A DNA stretch of 64,000 nt from assembly GCF_009363615.1 (NCBI RefSeq), contig NZ_CP045385.1, positions 558,001-622,000 on the forward strand. The letters run 5' to 3'. Shown here piece after piece: positions 26,471-35,346 of the stretch. This stretch comes from Ruegeria sp. THAF33. GTDB taxonomy: Bacteria; Pseudomonadota; Alphaproteobacteria; Rhodobacterales; Rhodobacteraceae. Each line of letters starts with the position of its first letter. Position 1 is the stretch's first letter. The notes under the pieces are model-generated. The model made no database searches. It saw only the letters and a program-made list of their open reading frames with translations, and had not been told where the DNA came from. The translations under genes were made by a program, and so were the position numbers.

Positions 26471-27543
26471 ACTCGCGTGATTTTTTCCCATTGCGCGTTT
26501 GCGGGACCAGAGTCGAGCCGGATGGCGTGGCAAAGACCGTTATGTTCGATGTCCCTGACCACCTGATGGACATATTCGCCTGGAGGCCGGGCCAACACGT
26601 GTCCGTTCGTTTCAATATTGATGGCGAAGAGCACCGTCGAAGCTATTCGATCTCCAGTTCGCCTTACTCCGGGGACCCGCTTCGCATCACCGTCAAACGG
26701 GTCAAGGGTGGCCGTGTCAGCAACTTCATCAACGACACTGTTCAGGAAGGGCAAACCATTGACGTCATGCCGCCATTTGGCAGTTTCTGCCTGGACCCCG
26801 ACGAAACGGCGCGGCGCACCCATTACTTTTTTGGCGCGGGCTCTGGCATTACTCCGCTCTTTGCAATGCTGAACTCGGTTTTGACAGCCGAGCTCCATTC
26901 AGTCGCGCATCTGGTGTACGGCAACACAAACGCCAAGAGCATCCTGTTGCAGCACGAACTGAGCGTGCTTCAGCAAGCGCATCCCGAACGTTTTACAATC
27001 AACCATGTCTTTTCGAAACCCGGCTGGTGGTCCAGCGCCGAGTACTGGCGGCAAGGTACAATCGACAAGGCCGCCATCGAAGCGTTGATCGCCGAGTATC
27101 CACCTTACGCCCAGGACGCGCGGTACTATGTCTGTGGTCCGGGCGATATGAACCAGGCCGTCAAATCGGCCTTGATGTCCATTGATGTTCCCCAGAACCG
27201 CATCCACATGGAAAGCTATGGTGCTGCGCCGGATCTGGACACAGGGATTGACGGGGAAGACGCAACCGCTGAACTGACGCTGGAAGGCACCCGACACCTC
27301 ATTTCGGTCTCCAAGGGACAGACCATTCTTCACGCAGCGCAGTCAGCGGGGCTCAAGCCACCCTATTCCTGCCAATCCGGAGTTTGCGGCGCGTGCCGGG
27401 CCAAACTGACCAACGGCACAGTTCATATGCGGGCGCGCATGGCGCTGGAAGACAAAGACATCAAAGCCGGAGAAATCCTGACCTGCCAGTCAATACCCAC
27501 GGCGGAAAAACTGACGATCAGCTTTGACCAGACCCGTCGCTGA
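26467..27543 (+). CDS. oxygenase reductase (FAD/NAD plus 2Fe-2S ferredoxin domain)
   Basis: A 358-residue electron-transfer protein feeding the Rieske oxygenase. FAD domain with RRSYS at 57-61, NAD domain with GAGSGITP at 123-130 and CGPGDM near 223-228, and a C-terminal plant-type 2Fe-2S domain with C302, C307, C310 and C340. The domain order matches class IA/GbcB-like reductases. ATG at 26467 overlaps the oxygenase stop. Confidence 0.9.
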   Translation: MNSRDFFPLRVCGTRVEPDGVAKTVMFDVPDHLMDIFAWRPGQHVSVRFNIDGEEHRRSYSISSSPYSGDPLRITVKRVKGGRVSNFINDTVQEGQTIDVMPPFGSFCLDPDETARRTHYFFGAGSGITPLFAMLNSVLTAELHSVAHLVYGNTNAKSILLQHELSVLQQAHPERFTINHVFSKPGWWSSAEYWRQGTIDKAAIEALIAEYPPYAQDARYYVCGPGDMNQAVKSALMSIDVPQNRIHMESYGAAPDLDTGIDGEDATAELTLEGTRHLISVSKGQTILHAAQSAGLKPPYSCQSGVCGACRAKLTNGTVHMRARMALEDKDIKAGEILTCQSIPTAEKLTISFDQTRR

Positions 27544-27558
27544 AAAGCCAATGACACG

Positions 27559-27589
27559 CCTGAGGTATACCGGTTCACGCCGCCTCAGG
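27559..27589. terminator. candidate shared hairpin between convergent genes
   Basis: CCTGAGG (27559-27565) and CCTCAGG (27583-27589) are exact inverted repeats in the 63-base gap between the reductase and the convergent cupin gene. The loop is long and there is no U-run, so this is a weak call. Confidence 0.4.
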
Positions 27590-27606
27590 TTCATTCACGG
27601 ATCGGA

Positions 27607-27978
27607 TCATGCGTCCGGCGCGCAATCTCGGATCACGAAGTGCTTGGTCGTTTCTTCCACGACTTCCCAATAGCCGCGAAAGCCATTGGGGATCAAAAAG
27701 CTCGCCCCGGTGCGAAAATCCTGACGGGTCCCGTCTTCGTGGATCAGGGCGCAATGGCCTTTGACGATATAGCAATATTCGTCCTTGTCCGTGAACGCGT
27801 GCCATTTGCCCGGCGTAGACGTCCAGGTCCCGGCAGACAATTGCCCATCCGGGCTGGTGAAGTGCATTCCAATCTTGTGATGCGGATCACCCTCGACAAC
27901 GCGATCGGGAAGATCGGCCAAACGCCTTTCGCTGCGCGTTTCGGGCTCATCGAAAAGATTGATTACCTGTGTCGTCAT
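27607..27978 (-). CDS. cupin-domain protein
   Basis: A 123-residue single-cupin (DUF861/EutQ-like) protein. The second half has the usual WHAFTDKDEYCYIVKGHCAL motif, in which the Glu/Asp and His residues are candidate metal ligands. GGAGGG lies about 8 bases before the ATG. It is downstream of tauZ on the same strand, in the place where pta often stands in taurine clusters. Function unknown. Confidence 0.75.
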   Translation of the reverse strand: MTTQVINLFDEPETRSERRLADLPDRVVEGDPHHKIGMHFTSPDGQLSAGTWTSTPGKWHAFTDKDEYCYIVKGHCALIHEDGTRQDFRTGASFLIPNGFRGYWEVVEETTKHFVIRDCAPDA

Positions 27979-28068
27979 GAGGTCATACCCTCCTGCTGGT
28001 CATGTAGTGCGAGATGACGTGACCGGCCAATGGTCGGTCACGTGCTGGTCTTGGATTTCCGCCATCCT

Positions 28069-29106
28069 CTAATGAAACAGGTAGACACCCGCCAAAACCA
28101 GAGCAGCGATGAAGATCGTCTCGGCCACGATCAGGACGATGGCCTGCCCGCCCACATCCAGAATCCGCTTGAGCGACGTTTTCATGCCCACTGCCGCAAT
28201 CGACACCAGCAGCGCCCACCGGCTGAGATCGGCCATGGCCGACGAGACCACTTCGGGGATCAGGCCCATTGAATTCAGGACGGCAAACATCAGAAAGCCA
28301 ACGACAAACATCGGCAAAATGGGTGGGCGCTTGCCGTCTTCCTCGCTGAACTCCGCGTGGCGCCGGACTAGAAACGAGATGACCAGCACCACCGGGGCCA
28401 GCATTGCGACACGGATCAGCTTGACCAAAGTCGCCACCTCACCGGTTTGGTCCGAAACCGAGAACCCGGCCCCGACAACCTGCGCGACATCATGGATCGT
28501 TCCGCCCAGGAAGACCCCTGAAACCTCGTCGTTGAAATCGAAAGCTTCGGTGAGGATCGGGTAGGCGATCATCGCGATTGTCGACAGAACAGTAACCGAC
28601 AGTACCGTGAAAACCAGGTTCCGCTCCGAATGCTCGTTTTTGGGCAGAATGGCCGACAAGGCCATCGCGGCCGATGCACCGCAGATCGCAACCGATCCCC
28701 CCGTCAGCACCCCAAAGCGCCAACCACGGCCCAAAAGACGCGCGCCAAGAAGCCCGAACAGGATCGTGAGGATCACACCGGCAATCACAACGGCAATCAG
28801 ATCAGCGCCAAGGCTCATCATCAATTCAACGGAAATACGCGCCCCAAGCAGCGCAACGCCAAAACGCAGAACCGTTCGTGCGGTAAATTCGATTCCGGCC
28901 TTGCAGTCACCGGCATCGTCTTCGGCCAGGAAATGGAACGCGATGCCCAGCAATAGGGCCATCAGCATCGCCGGGGCACCATAATGTTCGGACAAGAACT
29001 TCGCTGCGACGGCAACAACCACGGAAACAAGGAAACCGTGCCCGTTCAAACGAACGAAAGACCGTGCCCGAAGCCACGGCGAGTTGGATGCACTCAACGC
29101 CTGCAT
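28069..29106 (-). CDS. tauZ: putative sulfate/sulfite exporter (UPF0324/YeiH family)
   Basis: A 345-residue membrane protein with about ten helices, of the YeiH/UPF0324 family. The family-typical GGSVAICGASAAMALSA region is near 125-141, and GGTIHDVAQVVGAG near 194-207. In taurine clusters of Paracoccus and Rhodobacter the equivalent gene tauZ is the proposed exporter of sulfate, or of the sulfite released by Xsc. ATG at 29106 is chosen for the strong AAGGAAG just upstream; the frame reaches 29145. The last core gene of the cluster. Confidence 0.83.
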   Translation of the reverse strand: MQALSASNSPWLRARSFVRLNGHGFLVSVVVAVAAKFLSEHYGAPAMLMALLLGIAFHFLAEDDAGDCKAGIEFTARTVLRFGVALLGARISVELMMSLGADLIAVVIAGVILTILFGLLGARLLGRGWRFGVLTGGSVAICGASAAMALSAILPKNEHSERNLVFTVLSVTVLSTIAMIAYPILTEAFDFNDEVSGVFLGGTIHDVAQVVGAGFSVSDQTGEVATLVKLIRVAMLAPVVLVISFLVRRHAEFSEEDGKRPPILPMFVVGFLMFAVLNSMGLIPEVVSSAMADLSRWALLVSIAAVGMKTSLKRILDVGGQAIVLIVAETIFIAALVLAGVYLFH

Positions 29107-29147
29107 CTTACTTCCTTTGCAATATTTGAGCTGCCTTTTGGGCAAAG

Positions 29148-29189
29148 CCTGCCCCCACCCGCACCGTATTCGGCCCGGGTGGAGGCAGG
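29148..29189 (-). terminator. strong hairpin between xsc and tauZ
   Basis: CCTGCCCCCACCCG and CGGGTGGAGGCAGG form a 14-pair stem with one mismatch around a 14-base loop, beginning seven bases after the xsc stop. No U-run follows on the minus strand. It may be an attenuator or a stabilising element at the 3' end of the xsc message. Confidence 0.6.
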
Positions 29190-29195
29190 ATCAGA

Positions 29196-30974
29196 TTACA
29201 GTTCGGCCTGAGCTTTCATGTCGTCTGCCGAGATTCCTGCGACGGCGACGGGTTTTTTCATTGCGTCGCGGCGGAAGGGTTCGCCGAGTTCCTGGTTGAT
29301 CAGGGCCTCGATCAGCGTGGTGATGCCGTTCTTCTGGTCCTCGATCGCCTGGTTCAGGGCTGCGGTCAGCTCGTCCTGGGTGCGGGCCACGACGCCCTTC
29401 AGACCACAGGCCTGCGCGATACCGGCGTAAGACACTTTGGTATCCAGTTCGGTGCCGACGAAGTTGTCATCGAACCACAGGGTCGAGTTGCGCTTTTCCG
29501 CGCCCCACTGATAGTTGCGGAAGACGATCTGGGTCACGGCAGGCCATTCCTCGCGGCCGATCGCGGTCAGTTCGTTCACCGCGATGCCGAAGGCGCCGTC
29601 ACCGGCAAAGCCCACGACCGGCACGTCCGGGCAGCCGATCTTGGCGCCGACGATGGCCGGCAGGCCATAGCCACAGGGCCCGAACAGGCCCGGCGCCAGG
29701 TATTTGCGGCCCGCCTCGAAGGACGGATAGGCGTTGCCGATGGCGCAGTTGTTGCCGATGTCCGAGCTGATGATCGCCTCTTTCGGCAGCGCCGCCTGAA
29801 TGGCGCGCCAGGCCATGCGGGGGCTCATCCAGTCGGGCTTGGCCGCGCGGGCGCGCTGGTTCCAGGTGGTGCCCGGATCATCATCCTCGTGGTCCATGCT
29901 GCTCAGCTGCTGGGCCCAGCGGGACTTCTTCTCGGCGATCTTCGCCTTGCGCGCGTCGCGGCCCTCGTCGCCCGCGGTATCGCTCAGCTGGTTCAGGATG
30001 CCGGTCGCCACTTTGGCCGCGTCACCCACGATGCCCACGGTGACCTTCTTGGTCAGGCCGATCCGGTCGGGGTTGATGTCGACCTGAATGATCTTGGCTT
30101 CGGCCGGCCAGTATTCCATGCCATAGCCCGGCAGGGTCGAGAACGGGTTCAGACGGGTACCGAGGCACAGAACAACATCGGCTTCGCTGATCAGTTCCAT
30201 ACCGGCTTTCGAGCCGTTGTAGCCCAGCGGGCCGGCAAACAGAGGGTGGCTGCCGGGGAAGGCATCGTTGTGCTGGTAGCCGACGCAGACCGGCGCATCC
30301 AGACGCTCGGCCAGCGCCTTCGAGGCCTCGATCCCGCCCTTGGACAGAACCACGCCCGCACCGTTCAGGATCACCGGGTTTTTGGCGGTCGACAGCAGCT
30401 CGGCCGCCTGCGCTACGGCGGTTTCGCCGCCCGCAGGGCGTTCGAAATCGACGATGGCGGGCAGATCAACATCAACCACCTGGGTCCACATGTCACGCGG
30501 GATGTTGATCTGGGCCGGGGCGCTGGCGCGCTTGGCTTTCATGATCACGCGGTTCAGAACCTCGGTGACGCGGGTCGGGTCGCGGACCTCTTCCTGATAG
30601 GCGACCATGTCCTCGAACAGCTTCATCTGCTCGACTTCCTGGAAACCGCCCTGACCGATGGTCTTGTTCGCCGCCTGCGGCGTGACCAGCAGCAGCGGCG
30701 TGTGGTTCCAATAGGCAGTTTTTACGGCGGTCACGAAATTGGTGATGCCGGGGCCGTTCTGCGCGATCATCATCGACATCTTGCCGGTCGCGCGGGTGTA
30801 GCCATCCGCCATCATCCCGGCGCTGCCTTCATGCGCACAGTCCCAGAACATGATCCCGGCCTTCGGGAACAAGTCCGAGATCGGCATCATCGCGGATCCA
30901 ATGATCCCGAACGCATGCTCAATCCCGTGCATCTGCAAAACCTTAACAAACGCCTCTTCCGTCGTCATCTTCAT
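29196..30974 (-). CDS. xsc: sulfoacetaldehyde acetyltransferase
   Basis: A 592-residue ThDP enzyme that converts sulfoacetaldehyde and phosphate to acetyl phosphate and sulfite, the desulfonation step of taurine breakdown. Activating Glu in DCAHEGSAGMMADGYTRATG (about 45-64). The ThDP motif runs from GDGAFG to RNYQWGAEKRN (about 462-495). Length and sequence character are those of Xsc and distinct from acetolactate synthase. GGAAG lies about 7 bases before the first of two in-frame ATGs. Codon use is notably GC-biased and regular compared with neighbours, suggesting high expression. Confidence 0.93.
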   Translation of the reverse strand: MKMTTEEAFVKVLQMHGIEHAFGIIGSAMMPISDLFPKAGIMFWDCAHEGSAGMMADGYTRATGKMSMMIAQNGPGITNFVTAVKTAYWNHTPLLLVTPQAANKTIGQGGFQEVEQMKLFEDMVAYQEEVRDPTRVTEVLNRVIMKAKRASAPAQINIPRDMWTQVVDVDLPAIVDFERPAGGETAVAQAAELLSTAKNPVILNGAGVVLSKGGIEASKALAERLDAPVCVGYQHNDAFPGSHPLFAGPLGYNGSKAGMELISEADVVLCLGTRLNPFSTLPGYGMEYWPAEAKIIQVDINPDRIGLTKKVTVGIVGDAAKVATGILNQLSDTAGDEGRDARKAKIAEKKSRWAQQLSSMDHEDDDPGTTWNQRARAAKPDWMSPRMAWRAIQAALPKEAIISSDIGNNCAIGNAYPSFEAGRKYLAPGLFGPCGYGLPAIVGAKIGCPDVPVVGFAGDGAFGIAVNELTAIGREEWPAVTQIVFRNYQWGAEKRNSTLWFDDNFVGTELDTKVSYAGIAQACGLKGVVARTQDELTAALNQAIEDQKNGITTLIEALINQELGEPFRRDAMKKPVAVAGISADDMKAQAEL

Positions 30975-31018
30975 CTGAGTGCTTCCTTGTCTTTTCAGGG
31001 CGCCGAAGCCCCTGTGAG

Positions 31019-32422
31019 TTACAGTATTTCGTCTTTGAGGTAGTAGCCGACATACGCCATACGCTGTCCCAGTCGGCGGAAAGGCGTCAGGATGCCATGG
31101 CTCGGCAATGGGGAGGTGAAGATCGGCAGTTCAAACGCCTTGTCCTTCTGGCCGGCAACCAACTGCGCCATGCGTCGTCCGGCCTGGGCCGAGTACATGA
31201 CGCCATTGCCGCCGTAGCCCATGGCATAGAACACGTTCTGATCTGGATCGGGCCGAAAAATGCGCGGCATCATGTCGTGGCTGACATCAACCCAGCCCCA
31301 CCAGGAGTAGTCGAGGTTGATATCCTCGAGCGCCGGGAACTTGCGGGCAAGTCCCTTTTTCAGCAAGTCCAGATGTTTGCCGTTCTCGGCATCACGCCCT
31401 GTTACGGCGCTGCGGCTGCCGATCTGCATCCGATTGTCCGGCAACAGGCGGTAATAGTGGCGCAGCGTGCGCGTGTCGGTCAGGGGGGATCTGGTCTGAA
31501 TACCGCATTCGTCCAACTCGGCCCGGGTCAGAGGCCGTGTCACCATCGAATTTGACAGGATCGGCATCAAGCGGTGCCTGGTGCGGTTGTTGAGCCCCGG
31601 GGGTGTATAACCGGCCGTTGCCAAGGCCACCGATTTCGCGCGCACAATACCGCCCGGCGTACGCAGATGATGCACTCTGTCCTTGGTTTGCCACCCCATG
31701 ACCGGGCTGCCGGTATGGATTTTCACACCCAGCCTGCGCGCCATGTTGACATAGCCAAAAGCCAGCTTGCCGGCGTGGATACACGTTCCGTCCGGCTCCC
31801 ACATCGCGCCTACGGCTTCCATGTCGCGCACGTGGTTTTCACGCAGTTCGTCCCGGGAAATGATACGCGAGCCGTAGCCGAACACGTCGTTCAGCAGCTT
31901 GCACTCTTTCTTGAGCGACGGCATGACCTTTTCACGATGCGCGATATAGTAATGGCCACCCGGCTGCGGTTCGCAGTCGATGTCATCCGAGGCGATGAGA
32001 TCGTTGAACAACTCGAAAGCTTCAGTGACTTCGGCATGCATGCCCTTGGCCACATCCGTGCCCCAGCGCTGAATCCATTGCGACCGTTTCAGCCGCCCGG
32101 ATGAGATCTGGGCCTGCCCGCCATTGCGCGTCGAGCATCCCCAGGCCACGGTATTCGCTTCAAGAACAACCGCCTGGATTCCGTGTTCCTTGGCAAGGTG
32201 AATGGCGGTGGACAGGCCGGTATAACCCGACCCGATCACCACCACATCGGCATCCATATCGCTGGACACCGGACCATCATCGGCCGGGGGCGTACCGGCC
32301 GTTCCGATCCAGTATGTGGGCGCGTGGTCGCGATTGTGACCAGGACCCGCATCGATGATGGGGTCATATTTCGGGTCATAGCTGGCCTTGGGCCAATGAC
32401 GCGGGATGCTTTTGTCCACCAT
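31019..32422 (-). CDS. tauY: taurine dehydrogenase large subunit (FAD oxidoreductase)
   Basis: A 467-residue DAO-family flavoprotein with the Rossmann motif VVVIGSGYTGLSTAIHLAKE (about 60-79), a WGCSTRNGGQAQISSGRLKR segment near 93-112, and a C-terminal FAD region (FYAMGYGGNGVMYSAQAGRR). Between a NTF2-like small gene and xsc, this matches TauY of the TauXY taurine dehydrogenase, which deaminates taurine to sulfoacetaldehyde and hands electrons to the respiratory chain. The family alone would allow other amines; the neighbours decide the call. Confidence 0.83.
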   Translation of the reverse strand: MVDKSIPRHWPKASYDPKYDPIIDAGPGHNRDHAPTYWIGTAGTPPADDGPVSSDMDADVVVIGSGYTGLSTAIHLAKEHGIQAVVLEANTVAWGCSTRNGGQAQISSGRLKRSQWIQRWGTDVAKGMHAEVTEAFELFNDLIASDDIDCEPQPGGHYYIAHREKVMPSLKKECKLLNDVFGYGSRIISRDELRENHVRDMEAVGAMWEPDGTCIHAGKLAFGYVNMARRLGVKIHTGSPVMGWQTKDRVHHLRTPGGIVRAKSVALATAGYTPPGLNNRTRHRLMPILSNSMVTRPLTRAELDECGIQTRSPLTDTRTLRHYYRLLPDNRMQIGSRSAVTGRDAENGKHLDLLKKGLARKFPALEDINLDYSWWGWVDVSHDMMPRIFRPDPDQNVFYAMGYGGNGVMYSAQAGRRMAQLVAGQKDKAFELPIFTSPLPSHGILTPFRRLGQRMAYVGYYLKDEIL

Positions 32423-32459
32423 TCTTGTTTTTCTCCGAAGCTGCGCGCAGTGCGGCGGA

Positions 32460-32846
32460 TCAGGCCTTGAACATGGGGCGCGTTTTGCGAAGCGCCTGTT
32501 TTACGACGATTTTCCCGTCACGCAGAGTGAACAGATCCGCACCTTCCGCTTCGATCCGCATGCCGTCTGCATCGGTTCCCGAAAACGTCCATTCCGATAC
32601 GGCGCGATCACCGTGGACAAAGTGGCCGTGGTGATCCCAATGGGCGTCCTTCATGCCTGCCCAGACGCCTGAAAACGCGGCGGCGATAGCCTCTGCTCCT
32701 TCAATCTTGTTGCCGTATTTCTCGTCACCGGCCACGGTGTAGAACACGCAGTCGTCGGCGAAGTGGGTCATCACGCCGTCGATGTCGTGGCGGTTGAACG
32801 CGTCGAACGTGTCCGCCAGGTCCTGCGCGGTCAGGGTTTTGCTCAT
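32460..32846 (-). CDS. tauX: NTF2/SnoaL-like small protein, probable taurine dehydrogenase small subunit
   Basis: A 128-residue SnoaL/NTF2-fold protein (AQDLADTFDAFNRHDIDGVM at the start, HWDHHGHFVHGDRAVSEWTF in the middle). In taurine clusters a small gene directly before tauY is called tauX and reported as a subunit of taurine dehydrogenase. The call rests on size, order and context; 37 bases separate it from tauY. Confidence 0.7.
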   Translation of the reverse strand: MSKTLTAQDLADTFDAFNRHDIDGVMTHFADDCVFYTVAGDEKYGNKIEGAEAIAAAFSGVWAGMKDAHWDHHGHFVHGDRAVSEWTFSGTDADGMRIEAEGADLFTLRDGKIVVKQALRKTRPMFKA

Positions 32847-32872
32847 TTTGTACGTCCTTGTCAGTAGGGTTG

Positions 32873-33367
32873 TTACGTTTCGTCCGGGTTCGGGACAATC
32901 AGTGTCGGGATCTTGGAGCGCCGCAAAACACGCTTTGCGACGGTGCCCAGAAACGTATGCGAAAAGCCGTGATCATGCGCGCCCAGCACGATCAGATCAC
33001 AGCCCAGTTCGACCGAGCGGCGCAGGATCACTTCGGCCGGGTGGCCATCTGTGACCTCGACCGAAGTGACCTGATCGCGAATTCTCTCATCGTCACCATC
33101 GAACTGAGCCCAGAACTTGGCTTGCCGTTCGGCCAGAACCTTGCGCACCATCTCGTGACGGCGCGCAGCGGCGGTTTTGCGAGTCTCTTCATTCAGGATG
33201 AAGATCTCCATCGTGATCTTGGCATCGTCCGACAGCGGTTCATTCACATGCAGCACGTGAATTTCAGCCCCCGTGGCCTGCGCGATGCTGGCGGCATGGC
33301 GCATGGCATGACCCGAGTTTTCGGACAGATCAGTGGCAAAGAGGATGTTGGTGACCAGTTGTTTCAT
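32873..33367 (-). CDS. universal stress protein (UspA family)
   Basis: A 164-residue single Usp domain: N-terminal ILFATDLSENSGHAM and a C-terminal nucleotide-loop region LGAHDHGFSHTFLGTVAKRVLRRS resembling the GxxGxxxxxxxGS ATP-binding pattern (partly altered). Usp genes commonly sit next to TRAP transporter genes, where TeaD-type proteins modulate uptake. Placed between tauM and tauX. Confidence 0.87.
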   Translation of the reverse strand: MKQLVTNILFATDLSENSGHAMRHAASIAQATGAEIHVLHVNEPLSDDAKITMEIFILNEETRKTAAARRHEMVRKVLAERQAKFWAQFDGDDERIRDQVTSVEVTDGHPAEVILRRSVELGCDLIVLGAHDHGFSHTFLGTVAKRVLRRSKIPTLIVPNPDET

Positions 33368-33384
33368 GTCGTCATCCTTTCAGG

Positions 33385-34725
33385 TCAGTAGCCAAACAGC
33401 CGCGGCAACCACAGCGACAGTTCAGGGAAGAAGGCGATGATGAAGATCGCGATCGTGTTGGCGGCCGCAAAGGGCAGCGCACGCAATGAGATCTGTTCGA
33501 TCGTGATGTTCGAGATACCTGACGCGATGAACAGGTTTTCGCCCAGCGGCGGCGTCTGGAAACCGATACCCAGCGTGCAGACCATCACCACGCCAAAATG
33601 GATCGGGTCGATACCCACCGAATAGGCCACCGGCAGCATCACCGGAACCAGGATCAGGATGGTGGCCAGCGTCTCCATGAACATGCCGACGAACAGCAGG
33701 AAGAAGATGATCAGCGTCCAGATGACATAGAGGTTGTCCGTGAAGCTGAGCATCGAATCCGCGATGATCGCCGGGATCTGGTTTTCCACCAGCAGTCGGC
33801 CAAACACCGTCGCGGTGAACAGGATCAGCAGAACACGCCCAGTCAGCCAGGTGGTGGCCTCGAGCGACTGGAACAGCGACTGCCAGGTCAGTTCGCGGTA
33901 GATAACCACGCCCACGAACAGGGTGTAGAAGATTGCCACGATTGCCGCCTCGGTCGGGGTGAAGAAGCCGGTGTAGATACCGCCCAGGATCACCAGCGGC
34001 GCCATCAGCGACCAGAACCCACGATACATTTCGCAGCCCACGTGACGGATCGACCAACCTTCGGAAACGCCCTTGTAGCCGCGCTTTTTCGACATGAAGA
34101 AGTTCAGGATCAGCAGGCTGGTGGCGATCAGGAAGGCAGGGACGAATCCGGCGATGAACAGTTTCGAGATCGAAACCGACTGGAAGGAACCGAACTTTTC
34201 CACCGCTTCCGGCGGCGGCGCCATACCGAGCGCGGCAATGCCGAAGATCACCATCGGGATAGAGGGAGGAATGATAATCCCAAGGCCGCCAGAGGACGCA
34301 GTGATCGCCGAGGCATAGCCGCGCTCATAGCCGCGGTCGATCATCGCAGGGATCATCAGCATCCCAACGGCCGCGGTTGTTGCCGGGCCCGAGCCCGAAA
34401 TGGCGCCGAAGAACAGACATGCCATGACCGTCGCAGCCGAAATACCGCCGGTGAAAGGACCGGCCAGGCTTTCAGCAACATTGATCAGACGTTTCGAGAT
34501 ACCGGCGGCCTCCATCAGGGCCCCGGCAAGAATGAAGGCAGGCAACGCCATCAGGGGGAAAGCACCCACCGAGGTAAAGGCGATCTGCACGAATTTGATC
34601 GGGTTCTCGTCCAGGTAAAGGAATGAGACCAGCGACGCCACACCCAGCGCCACCGTGATCGGCGCGCCAATGAGTAGCAGAAACAGGAAAGACCCAAACA
34701 GGATTGTGACGATTTCGGATTCCAT
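33385..34725 (-). CDS. tauM: TRAP transporter large permease, taurine
   Basis: A 446-residue DctM-family protein with about 12 hydrophobic helices, including the family motifs FFGAISGSGPATTAAVGMLMIP (about 106-127) and GIIIPPSIPMVIFGI (about 153-167). It is the channel subunit of the transporter heading a taurine degradation cluster, as in tauKLM of Rhodobacter. Substrate inferred from context. Confidence 0.88.
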   Translation of the reverse strand: MESEIVTILFGSFLFLLLIGAPITVALGVASLVSFLYLDENPIKFVQIAFTSVGAFPLMALPAFILAGALMEAAGISKRLINVAESLAGPFTGGISAATVMACLFFGAISGSGPATTAAVGMLMIPAMIDRGYERGYASAITASSGGLGIIIPPSIPMVIFGIAALGMAPPPEAVEKFGSFQSVSISKLFIAGFVPAFLIATSLLILNFFMSKKRGYKGVSEGWSIRHVGCEMYRGFWSLMAPLVILGGIYTGFFTPTEAAIVAIFYTLFVGVVIYRELTWQSLFQSLEATTWLTGRVLLILFTATVFGRLLVENQIPAIIADSMLSFTDNLYVIWTLIIFFLLFVGMFMETLATILILVPVMLPVAYSVGIDPIHFGVVMVCTLGIGFQTPPLGENLFIASGISNITIEQISLRALPFAAANTIAIFIIAFFPELSLWLPRLFGY

Positions 34726-34742
34726 GGTTTATCCCCCTGCCC

Positions 34743-35279
34743 TTAGGATTTCTTTGCTGCTTCAGTCGCAGCTTTGATTTCGTCGAGGTCGATCTGATCA
34801 GGATCGTGAATATCCTCGCCCTTGATAAGGCGGCGGTAATTCACCTGAATGATGCGGACGGTCATCAGCGCAAACGCGATGGGCAGCACCATGTAGATGT
34901 ACTTCATCTCGATACCCAGGGTCTGGGACTTCCAGAACTTGTTCATCTTGTTGAAGACAAAATCCGTCGCCAGATACAGGAAGTAGACATTGAAGAAGAG
35001 CCAGAAGAGATCGGCGAAGGCTTCGATGTATTTGATCGAGCCATCGGGCAGGAACTTGAACTGGAATGTCACGCGGTTATGCGCACCTTTCAGAGCGGCG
35101 TAACTTGCGCCGAAATAGACGAACCAGACGAACATGTAGACCGAAAGCTCCTCGATCCAGCTGATCGAAAAGCCGAAGACTTCGCGCGCGATGATCTGCA
35201 CGAACAAAAGGCAGACGAAGCCGGATAAGAGGATCCGGCAGATGACACTTTCTATGTTGTCCAGAAATTTCCAGAACAT
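34743..35279 (-). CDS. tauL: TRAP transporter small permease, taurine
   Basis: A 178-residue DctQ-family protein with four hydrophobic segments (about 10-32, 44-65, 85-108 and 128-148) and a charged C-terminal tail (EDIHDPDQIDLDEIKAATE). The KGAHNRVTFQF segment corresponds to the usual DctQ motif. Between tauK and tauM. Confidence 0.88.
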   Translation of the reverse strand: MFWKFLDNIESVICRILLSGFVCLLFVQIIAREVFGFSISWIEELSVYMFVWFVYFGASYAALKGAHNRVTFQFKFLPDGSIKYIEAFADLFWLFFNVYFLYLATDFVFNKMNKFWKSQTLGIEMKYIYMVLPIAFALMTVRIIQVNYRRLIKGEDIHDPDQIDLDEIKAATEAAKKS

Positions 35280-35304
35280 GTGGTTTCACTCCTCCCTGAA
35301 ATGA

Positions 35305-35326
35305 GAAGAGCGCCGCAGCGCTCTTC
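35305..35326 (-). terminator. hairpin between tauK and tauL
   Basis: GAAGAGCGC and GCGCTCTTC form a perfect nine-pair stem with loop CGCA in the gap downstream of the binding-protein gene. As in the other two transporter operons here, it may keep the binding-protein message abundant. Confidence 0.65.
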
Positions 35327-35346
35327 CCGGTATCGCCGTGCGACGA

